A stretch of 64,000 nt of DNA, from contig CAWHTU010000018.1 in assembly GCA_963832305.1 (NCBI GenBank), positions 434,001 through 498,000 of the forward strand. The letters run 5' to 3'. Made by a program: the position numbers and the translations under genes. Source of the DNA: Roseiarcus sp963832305. GTDB taxonomy: Bacteria > Pseudomonadota > Alphaproteobacteria > Rhizobiales > Beijerinckiaceae. A model generated the notes under the pieces. It worked only from the letters and a program-made list of their open reading frames with translations. It made no database searches and was not told the DNA's origin. Below, in pieces: positions 1 to 8,428 of the stretch (positions are counted from its first letter, which is position 1; every line of letters begins with the position of its first letter).

Positions 1-1401
1 GAAATCGAAACCGAGGTCAAAGGCTGGTTTGCATTGTTGCAAGCCAAGGAGCGCGAAATCACGGTCGCCGAGCTCGACGTCCGGCGCAAGAATCGTGAGA
101 TCGCGCAGCTCGAGAAGCAGAAGGCGGCGGCCGCGGATCTCGCCAAGGCCACCGAGGAGGCCAAGGCCGCCACGACCGACAAGGACAAGGAGGCGGCTGC
201 GAAGCATCTGGCCGACGCGCAGAAAAATCTCGCCCAGACAGTCGCCACCGCGAGCAAGGAGACCGCCAAGGAAGAGAAGAAGGCCGAGGCGACCACCGCC
301 GCGATGGCCAAGCAGGCCGATGCGGCGCCCCCGCCGGCGACGGTCACGGATTCCGGGACGGGCGCAAAGGTCGTGCCTTCGGCGGGCGATAAGGAGGTCC
401 TCCAGAAGGCCGCTGAAACGGCGGCGAAGAAGTCCGAGGCCACCGGCGACACCACGAAGGTCGAGAAGGTGGTGGCGGCGACCGAGAAGGAAGCCGCGGC
501 GACCGAACAAGTCAAATCAATGGCCGAAGCGACTCCGGCGGCGGGAACAGCGGCGACGCCGGCGGCGGTCGCCGATACCTCGAACAAGGCCGAAAAAATG
601 GCCGCGAAGGCCGATGAGGCCTCGGCCGCCAAGGCCGACGTCAAGGTCCAGCTCGTCGACTACAGCACCCAATTGATGAGCGAACGCACGGCGCTCGTCG
701 ATCGCCTCAAGCTGGTCCTGGACAAGTGGGAGGCCAAGGGCGGCGACCCGAAGGACTATCGGATGTATATCGCCTCGATCGGCGGCATCAAGATCGACGT
801 CTCTGATCGCGCCGCAACGATGGCGAGGATCTCGGCCTGGCTCACCGCCGATGAGGGCGGGCTCCGCCTGGCGCGCGATCTGGCGACGTTCTTTGGTTAC
901 ATCATCGGCTCCGTGATCGTCGCCTGGATCGTTCGCGTGATCCTGCGCCGGGTGATGAGCGGGGGGCGGGTGACTTCGCATCTCTTGCGCGACTTTGTCA
1001 TTTCCAGCGCCGGGCGGATCATCGTCGCGATCGGCGTCCTGCTCGGATTGTCTGCGCTCGAAGTGAACCTCGCGCCGTTGCTCGCAGTGATCGGCGCCGC
1101 AGGCTTCGTCGTCGCCTTCGCGCTGCAAGGCACGCTAAGCAATTTCGCCAGCGGCCTGCTTATCATGTTCAACAAACCGTTCGACGTCGGCGATGAGGTG
1201 GAAGTCGGCGGCGGCATCAAGGGCCGGGTCACGCGGGTCAGCATCTTCAGCACCTATATCGAGACGGACGACGGATTGCTGAAGATCGTACCCAACGACA
1301 ACATCTGGAAAGCCGTCATCGTCAATCAGACGACCGGCGTCGTGAAGGCCCCGCCGGTGGCCGAGGCGAAGCCCGCCGGCGCGACGCCCGCGGCGGGGTG
1401 A
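1..1401 (+). CDS. MscS-family mechanosensitive ion channel, 5'-truncated
   Basis: The reading frame is open at base 1, so the N-terminus lies outside the window. The visible protein starts with a long Ala/Lys/Glu-rich, probably coiled-coil region of about 210 residues. Two or three membrane segments follow (FFGYIIGSVIVAWIV; RIIVAIGVLLGLSAL; LAPLLAVIGAAGFVVAFALQ), then the MscS pore-lining helix and beta-domain start (ALQGTLSNFASGLLIMFNKP, then FDVGDEVEVGG). Family members open under membrane tension and release solutes during osmotic downshock. The low-complexity charged region in front of the channel is unusual, and the protein ends soon after the beta domain with an Ala/Pro tail, without the usual large C-terminal vestibule. 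The channel assignment is secure; the role of the charged region is unknown. Confidence 0.88.
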   Translation, partial: EIETEVKGWFALLQAKEREITVAELDVRRKNREIAQLEKQKAAAADLAKATEEAKAATTDKDKEAAAKHLADAQKNLAQTVATASKETAKEEKKAEATTAAMAKQADAAPPPATVTDSGTGAKVVPSAGDKEVLQKAAETAAKKSEATGDTTKVEKVVAATEKEAAATEQVKSMAEATPAAGTAATPAAVADTSNKAEKMAAKADEASAAKADVKVQLVDYSTQLMSERTALVDRLKLVLDKWEAKGGDPKDYRMYIASIGGIKIDVSDRAATMARISAWLTADEGGLRLARDLATFFGYIIGSVIVAWIVRVILRRVMSGGRVTSHLLRDFVISSAGRIIVAIGVLLGLSALEVNLAPLLAVIGAAGFVVAFALQGTLSNFASGLLIMFNKPFDVGDEVEVGGGIKGRVTRVSIFSTYIETDDGLLKIVPNDNIWKAVIVNQTTGVVKAPPVAEAKPAGATPAAG

Positions 1402-1579
1402 GGCGGCCGAGTCGGCGGGACGAGGCGGCGTGATAGCCGGATCGGGGCATGGATTATGGGGAAAAACCGGCCGCGCCCCCCGATATGACAATCGGATTAT
1501 GCGTGAAATAGCGTAGCGTGCTGATTCGCCGCCTTTTGAATAAGGCGCGCGCGTTTTCTGCCGAGGAGGGGAAGGTCTG

Positions 1580-2162
1580 ATGTCGGAAGCCACCGATTCC
1601 GCAGTCGAGGCCAAGGAAAAGAGTCAGGCGGTCGCGCTTGTGATCGCGGTGCTCGCGCTTTTGCTGGCGCTGGCCGAAGCAGGAGCGAAAAACGCCCAGC
1701 ACCTGTCGACGGAGAAAAACATCGAGTTCCTCCGATCTGTTCAATTTCTATCAGGCGAAGAAGATCCGCTCGACCGTCGTCGAAACGGCCGCCTCGACGC
1801 TCGAGGCGCAGAAGAGCGCGATCAGCGACCCGACCGCGCAGGCGGCGTTCGAGAAGCAGATCGCCGATTTCAAGGCGACCGTCGCGCGCTACGAGAAGGA
1901 CCCCAACACTCCGGAAGACAGCATGGATGCGATCCAGGAGCGGGCGAAAGAGGCGTCGGAAACTCGGGAGCTGGCCAATCGCCGGCTCGGGCACTATGAG
2001 CTCGGAAGCGGGCTCACCCAGATTGCGATCGTCCTGGCGTCGGCGGCGATCATCACCGGAATCACCGCGCTCGTCTGGTTCAGTGTTGGACTGGGCGCGA
2101 TTGGCGCCATCCTGATCGCGCTCGGCTTTCTGGCCCCGACCGTGTTGACGTTCATCGGTTAG
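1580..2162 (+). pseudogene. DUF4337 membrane protein gene with a +1 frameshift
   Basis: The ATG at 1580 follows the SD-like run GAGGGGAAGG. The first 49 residues contain a membrane helix (VALVIAVLALLLALAEA) and the motif NAQHLSTEKNIE. The frame then breaks: one extra base near 1727 separates it from a second frame that starts with SSDLFNFYQAKKIR, continues through a helical segment and two membrane helices, and ends in GFLAPTVLTFIG. Joined, the pieces give a typical DUF4337 protein of about 193 residues (N-terminal helix, soluble helical middle, C-terminal hairpin). The family has no known function. The downstream part alone could only start at internal codons. Either a recent mutation or a base-calling error explains this. 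Confidence 0.75.
2128..2157. repeat. Direct repeat copy 1 (3' end of the DUF4337 gene)
   Basis: These 30 bp encode the C-terminal end of the DUF4337 protein. They recur at 3846-3875 with a single mismatch (29/30 identical), in the same orientation and also followed within a few bases by TAG. The two copies bracket the secreted cysteine-rich gene. Confidence 0.8.
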
Positions 2163-2311
2163 CGCGCTCGCGCCTACGATCGGGCGGCAGTGGAAGGGAT
2201 ATTGGCAGAGACAGACGTCCCCCTCAGGGAACACCGTCCTCTCATGGAGCATCGTCGCGCTGCTATCGCCGCTCCTTTAACTCGCTGCATGCGTTTGCTC
2301 TGCTTACGCCG

Positions 2312-3682
2312 TCACTGACATTGGCCGCAGACCCAGCTGCTGTCGCAACAATGCCATGCGGACGAACAGGCCTGGGTTGGCCGCCTGTGCCCGTTGCAGG
2401 TCAAAGGTGGAACGACGGGAGCGCACCGCCCGTTGGTGCATTCGTGCTCGCCGCCTATCGCGCAGCACCCCACGCCGAAGACGGAGCAGGCGGCGCCGGG
2501 CTGTATACAGAAGTCGGCTGCCTGGCAAATGGATTGCGCGCCGTCCGCGTTGCTTTGCGTAAACTGGATGCCGCCATGGCCGCCCTGCGCCGTCCAGGCG
2601 CAGCAGGGCCCTTCGTCGCCCTTGACCGCCGTCAGATTGTTCGTCTCTGCGGTGACGCCGTCTAAAGGCGTCGTACAGGTCGCGTCGCCGCCCACATCGA
2701 TCGAGACATTGAAGGTTGTACCGCCGCTGAAGTTGGCCTCACTCGAATTCGCGTCGCCGAAGACGTTGAACTCGGCGGCATTCCAGGCCCCGTTGAGGCC
2801 AAGGGGATCGCCGAGACCTGAGCCGGCGTACATGTCCTGGGCAATGTCGAACGTCGACATGACGACGGAATCCGAGTTCGCCGCGACCCGGCCGAGCAGG
2901 TTCATATTGAGGAGAGCTTCCCCGGTCAGCGTGATTTGGGGCGTGGCCGGCGAGGTCATTGGGCTATTGCGCCAGCACCCGTCCGCGCCTGAAATCGCAG
3001 CGGTCGATTTGAAGGTATTCCATCCCGCCGGGCAGCAACCGCCATGCCCGACGTCCGTATCGGCGGGACACGTGGCGCGATTGTCGAAGTAACCGATCAG
3101 CCAGTACTGTATGAACGCGCCATGGCTGAAATTTGAATAGATGAACTGCTGCCACCCTGTGCAATCGTCGGACTTTGCCGTTGTCCCCGGGGGAGTGCAA
3201 ACGGCGGTCGCGAACTGGTTGGCGTTGAGCTGCAATGAGAAGTCGTTGGCGCCGCCCGCTCCCGTCTCGCTGATGCCTAGGCTGGCTGTACTCGGGAATT
3301 GGCCAACCGCTTCGGATATGGCGCCCGCCGCCAACTGAGCCACGAAGGTTTGGCGATTGCCCATCTCCATTCTCAGACGGGCTTTCATTGGGTACGGGCG
3401 TTCTGGCGCTGTCCTGCACGGAACCTCCTGCCACTCGGTGTTCGGGTAAGTCAGATGGAAGCAGCCTTGCTTAGGCGTCGGCTTCCTGATCAGGTTCGAA
3501 CGCCAGGCCTCTCTCGCCGCGCGCTCCTCGACGGACAAGTTCGTGGTCGGGGTGGGCGAAGCATCTGGAGTGCTTGTTTGCGCCAAGGCCGATAAAGACG
3601 GCGACAGCGCGCAGAAGACAGCCGCGAGTCCCATAACGAAGAGAATACGCGCCATCGCGCCGCTATTGACTCGAAGTTTCAT
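2312..3682 (-). CDS. Secreted cysteine-rich protein with two C-terminal knottin-like modules
   Basis: The ATG at 3682 is preceded by a G-rich SD (GGGGGGATCGTCT), so an in-frame upstream start is less likely. The 456-residue product has a signal peptide (RILFVMGLAAVFCALSPSLS, then ALA). Its large extracellular domain contains GCFHLTYPNTEWQEVPC, GGANDFSLQLNANQF and GWQQFIYSNFSHGAFIQYWL, a pattern I associate with uncharacterised secreted bacterial proteins that look like adhesins or lectins. The last 73 residues are Cys-rich: about 392-420 reads C-x6-C-x6-CC-x7-C-x4-C, and about 429-455 reads C-x9-C-x5-CC-x5-C-x2-C. Both resemble inhibitor-cystine-knot spacing. Export and disulfide bonding are inferred. 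The function is unknown; binding to a surface or a protease-inhibitor or toxin-like role are possibilities. Near-identical 30-bp direct repeats flank the gene. Confidence 0.7.
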   Translation of the reverse strand: MKLRVNSGAMARILFVMGLAAVFCALSPSLSALAQTSTPDASPTPTTNLSVEERAAREAWRSNLIRKPTPKQGCFHLTYPNTEWQEVPCRTAPERPYPMKARLRMEMGNRQTFVAQLAAGAISEAVGQFPSTASLGISETGAGGANDFSLQLNANQFATAVCTPPGTTAKSDDCTGWQQFIYSNFSHGAFIQYWLIGYFDNRATCPADTDVGHGGCCPAGWNTFKSTAAISGADGCWRNSPMTSPATPQITLTGEALLNMNLLGRVAANSDSVVMSTFDIAQDMYAGSGLGDPLGLNGAWNAAEFNVFGDANSSEANFSGGTTFNVSIDVGGDATCTTPLDGVTAETNNLTAVKGDEGPCCAWTAQGGHGGIQFTQSNADGAQSICQAADFCIQPGAACSVFGVGCCAIGGEHECTNGRCAPVVPPLTCNGHRRPTQACSSAWHCCDSSWVCGQCQ

Positions 3683-3845
3683 AGACGATCCCCCCCGTTT
3701 GATTGAGCGTTGAACTCCGGGCATAAGCACTCCCGTCGATCATCGAGGTTGGGGAAGCACGCCGCTCAACGGAGCCCCACCCAGCTTTTGTGACAAGGGT
3801 GAGCGTAAAAACGTCTGATGTAAAGACGGGACCAGAGGCGTGGGC

Positions 3846-3875
3846 TTCTGGCCCCGACCGTGCTGACGTTCATCG
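3846..3875. repeat. Direct repeat copy 2 (relic of a DUF4337 gene end)
   Basis: This 30-bp stretch matches 2128-2157 with one mismatch and is followed by TAG at 3878-3880, so it is a remnant of the last codons of a DUF4337 gene. No other part of that gene is present here. It suggests duplication or insertion of the roughly 1.7-kb segment carrying the cysteine-rich gene. Confidence 0.7.
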
Positions 3876-3882
3876 AGTAGCT

Positions 3883-4173
3883 TTAAGGCAGCGAATGCAC
3901 GATCACCGGGCCGGCGGTCGCCGTCGGTTGCCCGATGACCAGCGGCCCGAGATTCTCCTCGATGAAGGCGAGCGCGCGCCGATTGGATTCCTGCGCTTCC
4001 GCGACGGTGTTGAAGACGCTGATCGCGGTCACCGTGTCGTCGGGCGCGTAGACCACATAATAGCCCATGAAGCCGGACACGTCGCTGATGATCGAGATTG
4101 CGCCCTTGATCTTCTCGGCGAGCGCATCGGCCGAGCCCGGCTTGGCCTTGAACTGGCGAATAGCGGCGTACAT
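3883..4173 (-). CDS. Small ABM-like ferredoxin-fold protein
   Basis: The 96-residue protein starts MYAAIRQFKAKPGSADALAE and continues with GFMGYYVVYAPDDTVTAISV and FNTVAEAQESNRRALAFIEE. This is the beta-alpha-beta-beta layout of antibiotic-biosynthesis-monooxygenase-like (dimeric alpha/beta barrel) proteins. These are small cytoplasmic proteins, some of them cofactor-free oxygenases, but most are uncharacterised. The C-terminus (LGPLVIGQPTATAGPVIVHS) matches a common bacterial variant. It is separated from the MocR gene by about 106 bp and may be transcribed with it. No substrate can be assigned. Confidence 0.65.
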   Translation of the reverse strand: MYAAIRQFKAKPGSADALAEKIKGAISIISDVSGFMGYYVVYAPDDTVTAISVFNTVAEAQESNRRALAFIEENLGPLVIGQPTATAGPVIVHSLP

Positions 4174-4279
4174 GGCGTTCCTCCCCTCGGGCCGAGCTTC
4201 CGCAGCCCGCTCATGCCGATCATAGAGGGCGCCGCCGCCGGGCGGAACCTTGCCCGACGCTCACGGCCGCTCGCTGGCG

Positions 4280-5731
4280 CTACGCGATGGCAGCCGATAC
4301 GACGTGCTGCAACAATCCTTGAACCCGCTTGTCGTCGCAAACCACGACATTGAACCGCATCCAAGGCGACCGGTCGAGATGAGGACGGAAGAGCACGCCG
4401 GGCGCCAGGACGATGCGCCGTTCCGCCGCCTTTGCGAGCGCAACCAAATCCTGAATGTGGGGCAATCGCGCCCAGACGAACAGGCCGTCCGAAGGCTCGA
4501 CGAACAATTCGAATCCCATATCCTCGAAAGCTCGTGCGACATTGATGCGCGCTTCGCCTACGCGTCCCTGCAAGCGCGCGAGATATTTGCGGTAGTGTCC
4601 GTCGACCAGCATCAGATAGAGCAGCCGCTCTGTAAATTGCGAGCTGGTGATGCTGGTCAGCATCTTGATGTCGGCGAGCTGGTTCGCAAGCGACTGCGAA
4701 CAGGCAATGAAACCGACGCGCAAACTGCCTGACAATGTCTTCGAGAAGCTGCGCGCGTAGATCACCCGATTGAGCTGGTCGAGCGTCGCCAGCCGCGGCG
4801 TTTGGCGCGCCTGGAGGTCTGAGAAAATGTCATCCTCCACTATAACGAAGTTATGCCGCTCGGCGGCCTGCAACACGCGGAATGCGACATGCGGGCTCAT
4901 GTCGGTACCGGTCGGGTTCTGCATGACGGATTGAGTGAAGTACACCTTAGGGCGCCGCTCGGCAGCCAGCGCTTCGAGAACATTGATGTCGGGGCCGTCG
5001 CGGTTGCGGGGCACTGCCAACATTTCGATCCCGTGAAGGCGCAAATTGCCGAACATGTTGTAGTAGCCGGGATCATCGACCAGCGCGGCGTCACCGGGCT
5101 TCAACAAGCAGGTGATGATGAGTTCAAGCGCCTGGCTGGTTCCATTCGTCAACAGAATCTGATCGGATTGCGTGATGATTCCGAGGTCGGCCAGCGTCAG
5201 CGTGAGATGCTCGCGCAAAGGCCGATAGCCGAACGGATTCCCGTATTCGAGCAGATGGGATCCGTTCTTGCGGGCAAGCACGTTGAGGCTTTGGCGAATG
5301 CCGGCCTCATCCAGCCAGGAATTTGGCAGCCAAGGGCCGCCGGCGAGCGGAGCGTTCTCGTCAGCCTCCTGAAGCTGACGAACCAGCCACAGGAGCTGCT
5401 CATTTCGCTTGTAGCTCTCGAGTGGGGCCGCGACCGCCCCGGATGCTGTCAAGGAGGCCGCCACGTAGAAGCCGGCGCCGCGACGGGACTGAAGATAGCC
5501 CATTGCGACCAGCCGGTCGTAGGCCTCCACCACCGTAAAGCGGCTGACGTTTAACGTTTTTGCCAGGTCCCGGATCGACGGCAATTTGGAGCCAGGAGCG
5601 AGACGTCGATCGTCGATCTGCAGCTTCACGCCTACGACGATCTGATCGACCAGCGGCCTACCGCCGGCGGGAGTGACGACCAGTGAGAGCACGGCGGCCT
5701 CCGACTCGCCGAATTGGCCCGGTCTCCGCAC
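4280..5731 (-). CDS. MocR-type transcriptional regulator (GntR wHTH fused to aminotransferase fold)
   Basis: This 483-residue protein begins with GTG. Residues about 25-95 form a GntR winged helix (QIVVGVKLQIDDRRLAPGSK, LPSIRDLAKTLNVSRFTVVE). The remainder is a fold-type I aminotransferase domain with NGTSQALELI, the aspartate segment VIVEDDIFSDL and the PLP-lysine motif YARSFSKTLSGSLRVGF near residue 330. MocR proteins bind pyridoxal phosphate and DNA and usually control an adjacent divergent gene. Here that gene is the methyltransferase at 5824. A perfect 5-bp inverted repeat lies just upstream of the start and is the candidate operator. The regulated pathway is not evident from the neighbours. 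Confidence 0.88.
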   Translation of the reverse strand: MRRPGQFGESEAAVLSLVVTPAGGRPLVDQIVVGVKLQIDDRRLAPGSKLPSIRDLAKTLNVSRFTVVEAYDRLVAMGYLQSRRGAGFYVAASLTASGAVAAPLESYKRNEQLLWLVRQLQEADENAPLAGGPWLPNSWLDEAGIRQSLNVLARKNGSHLLEYGNPFGYRPLREHLTLTLADLGIITQSDQILLTNGTSQALELIITCLLKPGDAALVDDPGYYNMFGNLRLHGIEMLAVPRNRDGPDINVLEALAAERRPKVYFTQSVMQNPTGTDMSPHVAFRVLQAAERHNFVIVEDDIFSDLQARQTPRLATLDQLNRVIYARSFSKTLSGSLRVGFIACSQSLANQLADIKMLTSITSSQFTERLLYLMLVDGHYRKYLARLQGRVGEARINVARAFEDMGFELFVEPSDGLFVWARLPHIQDLVALAKAAERRIVLAPGVLFRPHLDRSPWMRFNVVVCDDKRVQGLLQHVVSAAIA

Positions 5732-5738
5732 CGGTACA

Positions 5739-5753
5739 GTCAGGCTAACTGAC
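5739..5753. promoter_or_regulatory. Candidate MocR operator, inverted repeat GTCAG-N5-CTGAC
   Basis: A perfect 5-bp inverted repeat with a 5-bp spacer lies 8 bp upstream of the MocR start and 70 bp upstream of the divergent methyltransferase start. Its place in the divergent promoter region fits autoregulation. Binding is inferred, and the repeat is short. Confidence 0.4.
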
Positions 5754-5823
5754 AGCCAATCCGTCCATTACTTTGGCGTGGACTGTTCGGCAACTTCGCC
5801 TTCGCGTCAAGCAGGAGGCAAAG

Positions 5824-6876
5824 ATGGTCGACGAAACCAAGCTGAACGCGTTCATCGGCAAAATATTGGGCGATCTCGGCGGCGCCTTCACGGTGCCCAT
5901 GGTGCGCATGGGCGACAAGCTCGGCCTCTACACGGCGCTCAAGGAACAACCCATGACGCCGAAAGAACTGGCGGCGAAGACGAAGGTCGCGGAGCGCTAT
6001 GCGCGCGAATGGCTGTCGCACCAGGCGGCCTCCGGCTATCTCGAATACGACGCGGCCTCGGGCCAGTTCGCCTTGCCTCCCGAGCAGGCTATGGTGTTCG
6101 CGGACGTTGACAGCCCGGTGTACTTGCAAGGCGCATTCGACCTTGCCCTGGCGATGATGGAAAACCAGCCGAAAGTCGAGGCGGCCTTTCGCTCAGGCAA
6201 GGGCGTCGGCTGGGGCGACCAGGCGCCGTGCCTCTTCTGCACCGTTGGTCGCTTCTTCCGCCCCGGCTACCATAACAATCTTGTCGGGTCTTGGCTGCCG
6301 GCGCTGGACGGCGTCGCCGCTAAGCTCGAAAGCGGTGCGAAAGTGGCTGACGTTGGTTGTGGTCATGGTTTTTCGACCATCATCATGGCGAAGGCGTTCC
6401 CGAGATCGATTTTCGTCGGCTACGACTTTCATCCCAATTCAATAGCGCACGCTCGGGCCCACGCCGAGCGGCATGGGGCGACGGCGAACACGAAGTTCGA
6501 AGTGGCCACGGCGGCCAATTTCCCGGGCAAGGATCTGGACCTCGTCACGTTCTTCGACTGCCTGCATGACATGGGCGATCCGGTCGGCGCCGCGCTGCAC
6601 GTGCGCGACACGCTGAAGCCCGACGGAAGCTGGATGGTCGTCGAGCCTGCAGCCGGCGACAAACTGGAGGACAATCTCAATCCGGTGAGCCGGATGTTCT
6701 ACGCGGCCTCCACCATGATCTGCGTGCCGACCTCGCTCGATCAGCCGGTCGGGGCGGCGTTCGGAGCCCAGGCTGGCTTCGCCAAGCTATCGTCGGCAAT
6801 CACGCAGGGCGGATTCGGCAAGGTGCGCAAGGCGACCGAGACCCCATTCAACATGGTGCTTGAGGCGCGGCCTTAG
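5824..6876 (+). CDS. SAM-dependent methyltransferase with N-terminal winged helix
   Basis: The ATG at 5824 follows the SD AGGAGG. The 350-residue protein has an N-terminal winged-helix dimerisation region (MGDKLGLYTALKEQPMTPKE, LAAKTKVAERYAREWLS) and a class I methyltransferase domain with motif I VADVGCGHGFSTIIMAKAF. VGYDFHPNSIAHARAHAERH and the acidic segment DLVTFFDCLHDMGDPVGAA follow. The architecture is close to Rv2258c-like and O-methyltransferase-like proteins. The substrate is unknown. It is transcribed divergently from the MocR regulator, which probably controls it. Confidence 0.82.
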   Translation: MVDETKLNAFIGKILGDLGGAFTVPMVRMGDKLGLYTALKEQPMTPKELAAKTKVAERYAREWLSHQAASGYLEYDAASGQFALPPEQAMVFADVDSPVYLQGAFDLALAMMENQPKVEAAFRSGKGVGWGDQAPCLFCTVGRFFRPGYHNNLVGSWLPALDGVAAKLESGAKVADVGCGHGFSTIIMAKAFPRSIFVGYDFHPNSIAHARAHAERHGATANTKFEVATAANFPGKDLDLVTFFDCLHDMGDPVGAALHVRDTLKPDGSWMVVEPAAGDKLEDNLNPVSRMFYAASTMICVPTSLDQPVGAAFGAQAGFAKLSSAITQGGFGKVRKATETPFNMVLEARP

Positions 6877-6898
6877 GCTCGCTCGGGCCGCCTTTCCC

Positions 6899-8272
6899 TT
6901 ATGCGCTCGACGTCAGCGCCCCCGGCAGGGCGGCGCGGAGCCGCGATGGGGCGTGGGGAAGGAGCTTCTTCACCGCGCTCGACGCGGCGATCAGGCCGCG
7001 ATTGACGAACGCCTCGTGATTGCGCTCGATCTCGTCGAGGTCGTAGAGATAGTTGACCATGATCCCATAGGACTCGGCGAGCCCCTTCGGCGACAGGTCC
7101 CCCTCCCAGTCGATGCGGTCCAGGCTCGCGCCATTGCCGAGGTGGAAGCGGGCGACCGGGTCGATGACCCGCCCGTCGGGGCGGCGCGCCTTGAGGAAGT
7201 AGTAGGCCGCGAGCGGCTCGAGCGCCGCGCGCAATCGCGGCGCGACGCCCGGGGCGGTTGGCCAATTCTCCTCTGAGGCGAGCGGAAGCGCGGCGCTCCT
7301 CAGCGGCGCGACCGACGGGTCCTCGGCCGTCTCGAGCCAGGCGCGGAATCCGGGGACCGGCGAGAGGGTGACGAAGGTCTCGATCGCCGGCAGCTCGCGC
7401 CGGATCTCCTCGACCACCTGCTTGATCAGGAAGTTGCCGAAATTGACCCCCGCCAGCCCCTGCTGGCAATTGGAGATCGAATAGAACGCCGCCGCCCGCG
7501 CCTTGTCTGGCGATAGGTGGGCGCGCTTTTCGACGAGGAGCGGCGCAATCGCGGCCGGCGGCGCGAGGGTCAGCGCGACCTCGACGAAGATCAGCGGCTC
7601 GTCGACCAGGCGCGGATGGAAGAAGGCGTAGCATCGCCGGTCGGCCGGATCGATTCGCCGCCTGAGTTCGTCCCAGTCGCCGATCTCGTGCACCGCCTCG
7701 TAGCGGATGATCTTCTCGAGCAGCGCCGCCGGCGAGGACCAGTCGATGCGGCGCAATACCAGAAAGCCGCGATTGAACCACGACCCGAACAGATGGAGAA
7801 AATCGCGATCGACGATCGCCAGCGACGGGTTCTGGTTCATCAGCGCCAGGAGGTCGGCGCGCATCTCGACCAGGGCCGCGGTGCCGCCCGGCGCGCGATT
7901 GAGCCGCCGGAACAGCTCGTGACGGCGCGGCTCGGAGGCGTAGTGGATTTCGCTCGCCGCGGCCTCGTCGGCGTCTGAGCCGAAATTGGCGATCGCCATC
8001 ATCACCCGCTCGCGATCGGGCCCGAACTCGTCGGCCAGCGCGCGAAAGAACGCTGCGTGGTCGGATGGGTCGAGCGCACGGTACCGGCGCAGGGTCTCGG
8101 CGGCGAGCGCGATCCCCGACGCCTCGCCTCGCCCCTCGACCAGCGCGCGGCAAGTCTCGATGAGCGATTCGGCGCGGTTGTCGCCGTCCTTCGGCCACGG
8201 CTTGATCTTGAGCACGGAGCGCCCGCGCTCGGCGATCGAGGTCAGGAGATCATAAAAGAAGGCGTTGGACAT
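6899..8272 (-). CDS. Malonyl-CoA decarboxylase
   Basis: The 457-residue protein matches malonyl-CoA decarboxylase over its full length. Its N-terminal helical domain starts FFYDLLTSIAERGR, and the acyltransferase-like catalytic domain contains CYAFFHPRLVDEPLIFVEVA, SISNCQQGLAGVNFGNFLIK, ETFVTLSPVPGFRAWLE and RFHLGNGASLDRIDWEGD. The enzyme converts malonyl-CoA to acetyl-CoA and CO2; in rhizobia it is encoded as matA beside malonyl-CoA synthetase and a dicarboxylate transporter. No such partners are adjacent here, so it may remove malonyl-CoA or act in general carbon metabolism. It runs convergent to the methyltransferase gene, 22 bp away. Confidence 0.9.
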   Translation of the reverse strand: MSNAFFYDLLTSIAERGRSVLKIKPWPKDGDNRAESLIETCRALVEGRGEASGIALAAETLRRYRALDPSDHAAFFRALADEFGPDRERVMMAIANFGSDADEAAASEIHYASEPRRHELFRRLNRAPGGTAALVEMRADLLALMNQNPSLAIVDRDFLHLFGSWFNRGFLVLRRIDWSSPAALLEKIIRYEAVHEIGDWDELRRRIDPADRRCYAFFHPRLVDEPLIFVEVALTLAPPAAIAPLLVEKRAHLSPDKARAAAFYSISNCQQGLAGVNFGNFLIKQVVEEIRRELPAIETFVTLSPVPGFRAWLETAEDPSVAPLRSAALPLASEENWPTAPGVAPRLRAALEPLAAYYFLKARRPDGRVIDPVARFHLGNGASLDRIDWEGDLSPKGLAESYGIMVNYLYDLDEIERNHEAFVNRGLIAASSAVKKLLPHAPSRLRAALPGALTSSA

Positions 8273-8428
8273 CGGTTCCGCCGGCCTTCGCGCCGGCGCC
8301 CCAAACGGTCTGACAAGAAGCGATTGTCGTGCGGGACTGGAAGGGAATCAAGCTCGCGCGCGATGAAGACCCGGAAGCGCCGTCACGGTTGATCGCGATC
8401 GCGACCGGTCGAGACTCGCGGCGCAACA

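Noticed and set aside
29..676. Arg/Pro-rich open frame overlapping the MscS gene
   Set aside because: It is a shadow frame of a GC-rich gene with no motif or ribosome site of its own.
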